Source: Flagellimonas olearia (GTDB lineage: Bacteria; Bacteroidota; Bacteroidia; Flavobacteriales; Flavobacteriaceae). From it: a stretch of DNA of 64,000 nt. A program made the position numbers and the translations under genes. The stretch is taken from assembly GCF_009184425.1 (NCBI RefSeq), contig NZ_WELG01000001.1, positions 1,673,870 to 1,737,869 of the forward strand. The letters run 5' to 3'. Below, in pieces: positions 62,325 through 64,000 of the stretch; the first letter of the stretch is position 1, and every line of letters begins with the position of its first letter. The notes under the pieces are model-generated. The model searched no databases and had not been told where the DNA came from. It saw nothing but the letters and a program-made list of their open reading frames with translations.

Positions 62325-62443
62325 ATACCAAAAATAAGGAACTCTTCCACAGAATAGGATAGCGTTCAATCATAAAACGCAGAAGCGACCTCAATTTTAA
62401 TACACTTTTAACGCCATGAAAAACATGCAATTAAATTATCTAC

Positions 62444-62451
62444 TAATTTTG
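62444..62451 (+). promoter_or_regulatory. -7 box TAATTTTG before the peroxiredoxin gene
   Basis: This TAnnTTTG box gives a leader of about 32 nt before the ATG at 62489. Confidence 0.45.
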
Positions 62452-62488
62452 TAGGACAACTATTTTTTAATCTAAAAACAAAACATAT

Positions 62489-63127
62489 ATGGCCGCATTA
62501 CGATTGGGCGATACCGCTCCTGATTTCACTGCCGCAACTTCCGAGGGCACATTGAACTTTTACGACTATCTTGGTGATGGTTGGGGCATTCTTTTTTCGC
62601 ATCCCGCTGATTTTACCCCGGTATGCACAACAGAACTGGGCACAGCTGCCAAGTTCAAGGGCGAATTTGACAAACGCAACGTAAAAATGATGGCATTGAG
62701 CGTTGATGGTGCCGAATCCCACAAAGAATGGATCAAGGATATCAACGAAACACAGAACACTGTGGTCAATTTCCCCATCATTGCCGATGAGGACAAAAAA
62801 GTGTCCGACCTATATGATATGATCCACCCCAATGCAAACGATACGCTTACCGTTCGTTCGGTATTTATCATTGGCCCGGACAAAAAGGTAAAATTGATTT
62901 TGACCTATCCTGCATCCACGGGACGGAACTTCTACGAGCTTTTAAGGGTCGTAGACTCCCTACAATTGACCTCAAACCATAAAGTGGCCACACCCGCAAA
63001 CTGGAAAAATGGGGAAAAGGTTGTGGTCAGTCCGGCCATTCCCACCGAAGAAGCAAAGCAAATCTTTTCGGGTGGGGTTGAAGAAGTTAAGCCGTATTTG
63101 AGGTTGACACCGGACCCCACTGCATAA
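62489..63127 (+). CDS. 1-Cys peroxiredoxin (Prx6 group)
   Basis: The product has 212 residues. The peroxidatic cysteine is Cys46 in FTPVCTTELG, and the C-terminal dimer domain (about 165-210) is typical of Prx6. No second conserved resolving cysteine is present. It reduces hydroperoxides in the cytoplasm. It is transcribed alone. Confidence 0.94.
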   Translation: MAALRLGDTAPDFTAATSEGTLNFYDYLGDGWGILFSHPADFTPVCTTELGTAAKFKGEFDKRNVKMMALSVDGAESHKEWIKDINETQNTVVNFPIIADEDKKVSDLYDMIHPNANDTLTVRSVFIIGPDKKVKLILTYPASTGRNFYELLRVVDSLQLTSNHKVATPANWKNGEKVVVSPAIPTEEAKQIFSGGVEEVKPYLRLTPDPTA

Positions 63128-63215
63128 TCTTTTTTTAAGAAAAAATAACAAAAACCCTAATTATCAATAAATTAAACGTACATTCGCTGCTCAAATTAAT
63201 TTTTTAGTATTTATT

Positions 63216-63410
63216 ATGAGTAAAGGAACAGTAAAATTCTTCAACGATTCAAAAGGTTATGGCTTTATCACTGAAGAAGGTTCAGAAACAGATCACTTTG
63301 TACACATTTCAGGTCTAATCGATGAAATTAGGGAAGGTGACGTTGTAGAATTCGAACTACAACAAGGTAAAAAAGGATTGAACGCCGTAAACGTACAAGT
63401 TATTGATTAA
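63216..63410 (+). CDS. Cold-shock domain protein
   Basis: The product has 64 residues in a single cold-shock domain with RNP-1 KGYGFI and RNP-2 HFVHIS. It binds single-stranded RNA as a chaperone. The long AT-rich leader (63128-63215) fits the cold-regulated mRNAs of this family. A perfect terminator follows. Confidence 0.95.
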   Translation: MSKGTVKFFNDSKGYGFITEEGSETDHFVHISGLIDEIREGDVVEFELQQGKKGLNAVNVQVID

Positions 63411-63436
63411 GGTACAAACGCTCTTTTTTATAAATA

Positions 63437-63459
63437 AAACCCGGGTTTTTCCCGGGTTT
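63437..63459 (+). terminator. Terminator after the cold-shock gene
   Basis: AAACCCGGG and CCCGGGTTT form a 9-bp stem with a T5 loop, followed by TTTATTTTTT. Confidence 0.9.
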
Positions 63460-63549
63460 TTTATTTTTTAAAAATTTGGACGCAACCTCTTTCCTTTTTT
63501 ATATCTATCCTATAAAGACGTTCCCCCATAACCATTAAATAAAAATGCT

Positions 63550-63666
63550 ATGAACACTTTTTTTGGGATACTCCTTCTCCTTTTGGTTGTTAACGCATTG
63601 CTACTTATTCTGAGTGTCAACGGTTCAAAAAAGGGCTTCTTCGGTGGAATTTTTCACAAAAATTAG
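63550..63666 (+). CDS. Tiny membrane protein 1 (38 aa)
   Basis: The product has 38 residues, below usual gene-calling limits. It starts MNTFFGILLLLLVVNALLL: a single hydrophobic helix (residues 4-21) and a short basic tail with SVNGSKKG and a Gly-rich end. A second gene, 78 bp on, encodes a similar protein: 16 of 27 aligned residues match, including T3 F4 F5, the L8-L12 run, N15 and S22 V23 N24. Conservation of two copies argues that both are real. No promoter box of the standard form was seen. The function is unknown. Confidence 0.65.
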   Translation: MNTFFGILLLLLVVNALLLILSVNGSKKGFFGGIFHKN

Positions 63667-63744
63667 GCCTCAACCTAAATATCAAGACAATACGGTAGGG
63701 GTTTTCCACGTTCAATTGTTATCATAGAAAGACAATATCCTATT

Positions 63745-63828
63745 ATGGGCACATTCTTTACCGTTTTACTGCTATTACTTTTCCTGAACTTCTGCTTGCT
63801 TTTGGTCAGTGTCAATAGAGCCAAATAA
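63745..63828 (+). CDS. Tiny membrane protein 2 (27 aa), paralog of the preceding one
   Basis: The product has 27 residues, starting MGTFFTVLLLLLFLNFCLLL and ending SVNRAK. The helix and the SVN boundary align without gaps with the previous tiny protein, but the Gly-rich tail is missing. It ends just before an inverted repeat. It is probably an inner-membrane micropeptide that could modulate a larger membrane complex. Confidence 0.6.
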   Translation: MGTFFTVLLLLLFLNFCLLLVSVNRAK

Positions 63829-63856
63829 AAAAAGCCTCCTGTTTTGGAAGCTTTTT
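63826..63856. terminator. Imperfect bidirectional terminator
   Basis: AAAAAGC-x-TCC pairs with GGA-x-GCTTTTT, with T-runs in both directions. It separates the second tiny gene from the convergent FKBP gene. Confidence 0.6.
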
Positions 63857-63880
63857 ATGTTGCACATCTCTGGAAGTTAT

Positions 63881-64000
63881 TTATTTGACACCCATAAGTT
63901 CCACATCAAAAATCAAAGTGGCATCAGGTGGAATAACCCCTCCTGCTCCCGCACTTCCATAGGCCAAGTGTGAAGGAATCACAAAACGGGCCTTATCACC
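63881..64000 (-). CDS. FKBP-type peptidyl-prolyl isomerase (partial)
   Basis: Only the C-terminal 39 residues are inside the window; the gene continues beyond position 64000. RFVIPSHLAYGSAGAGG and VIPPDATLIFDVELMGV are the last conserved blocks of the FKBP domain, with the active-site Tyr in LAYG. It catalyses proline isomerisation, often in the periplasm or outer membrane in this group; the start is not visible. Confidence 0.9.
   Translation of the reverse strand, partial: GDKARFVIPSHLAYGSAGAGGVIPPDATLIFDVELMGVK

Overview
This window looks like a chromosomal segment of a marine member of the Flavobacteriaceae (Bacteroidota). The basis is threefold: -7 boxes of the Bacteroidota form TAnnTTTG lie upstream of many genes; families typical of the group are present (DUF5606, an elongated NusB, a PUR-domain DUF3276 protein, a gliding-motility/T9SS type B C-terminal domain, a secreted M14 peptidase); and the intergenic spaces are compact and AT-rich. 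An Allomuricauda/Flagellimonas-like genus is a guess from overall flavour only. No rRNA, tRNA, insertion sequence, prophage or CRISPR array was seen.

Layout. 1-5.9 kb: an Ohr/OsmC fragment, the MeaB GTPase, then two convergent lipid-linked glycosylation gene sets (a GT2 plus a flippase-like membrane protein against a GT39/ArnT-like transferase plus a PAP2 phosphatase). 5.9-13 kb: a MATE exporter, then a small glycan-degradation region (sulfatase with MazG, divergent from an alpha/beta hydrolase, an SGNH esterase and a GH20 hexosaminidase). 13-15.4 kb: housekeeping genes (DUF5606, peptide deformylase, RuvX, DapD). 15.6-23.5 kb: surface-glycan genes, namely two GT2 transferases and an apparent nonulosonic-acid operon (GT52-like sialyltransferase, CMP-NulO synthetase fused to a HAD phosphatase, NeuB-type synthase). 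That operon runs without a gap into TsaC/Sua5, tRNA nucleotidyltransferase and heme A synthase. 23.5-33 kb: a pRiA4b ORF-3 protein, a heptamer tandem repeat, NdpA, a possible kinase-like hypothetical, an ABC-2 exporter, a T9SS cargo protein, UvrB and Hsp20. 33-39 kb: SucC, a Lon-domain protein, LysA, a thioredoxin-like protein and GuaB. 39-42 kb: a DUF6686-like protein, a periplasmic FMN-binding protein with a membrane partner, and a porin, each transcription unit preceded by a similar 19-bp imperfect palindrome. 42-46.9 kb: HMG-CoA lyase, LysE, PyrD, PepT and others. 46.9-49.2 kb: an accessory islet of a methyltransferase and an AT-rich unknown gene, each preceded by the same 76-bp promoter-like repeat. 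49-64 kb: an oxidoreductase, YajC/DUF1573/NusB, an ABC exporter, an M14 peptidase, lipid and redox genes, a cold-shock protein, two tiny paralogous membrane proteins missed by ordinary ORF cut-offs, and the end of an FKBP isomerase.

The strongest biological story is the three-gene nonulosonic acid set. The synthase lacks a SAF domain and carries the C-terminal signature of animal sialic-acid-9-phosphate synthase. The cytidylyltransferase carries an intact KdsC-like phosphatase domain. The first gene has the three motifs of bacterial sialyltransferases. Together they suggest a self-contained 9-phosphate route, possibly to KDN, with its own transferase. Other points worth a second look are the heptamer repeat that fills the ndpA promoter region, the LytTR-like duplicated promoters, and the tandem micro-membrane proteins.
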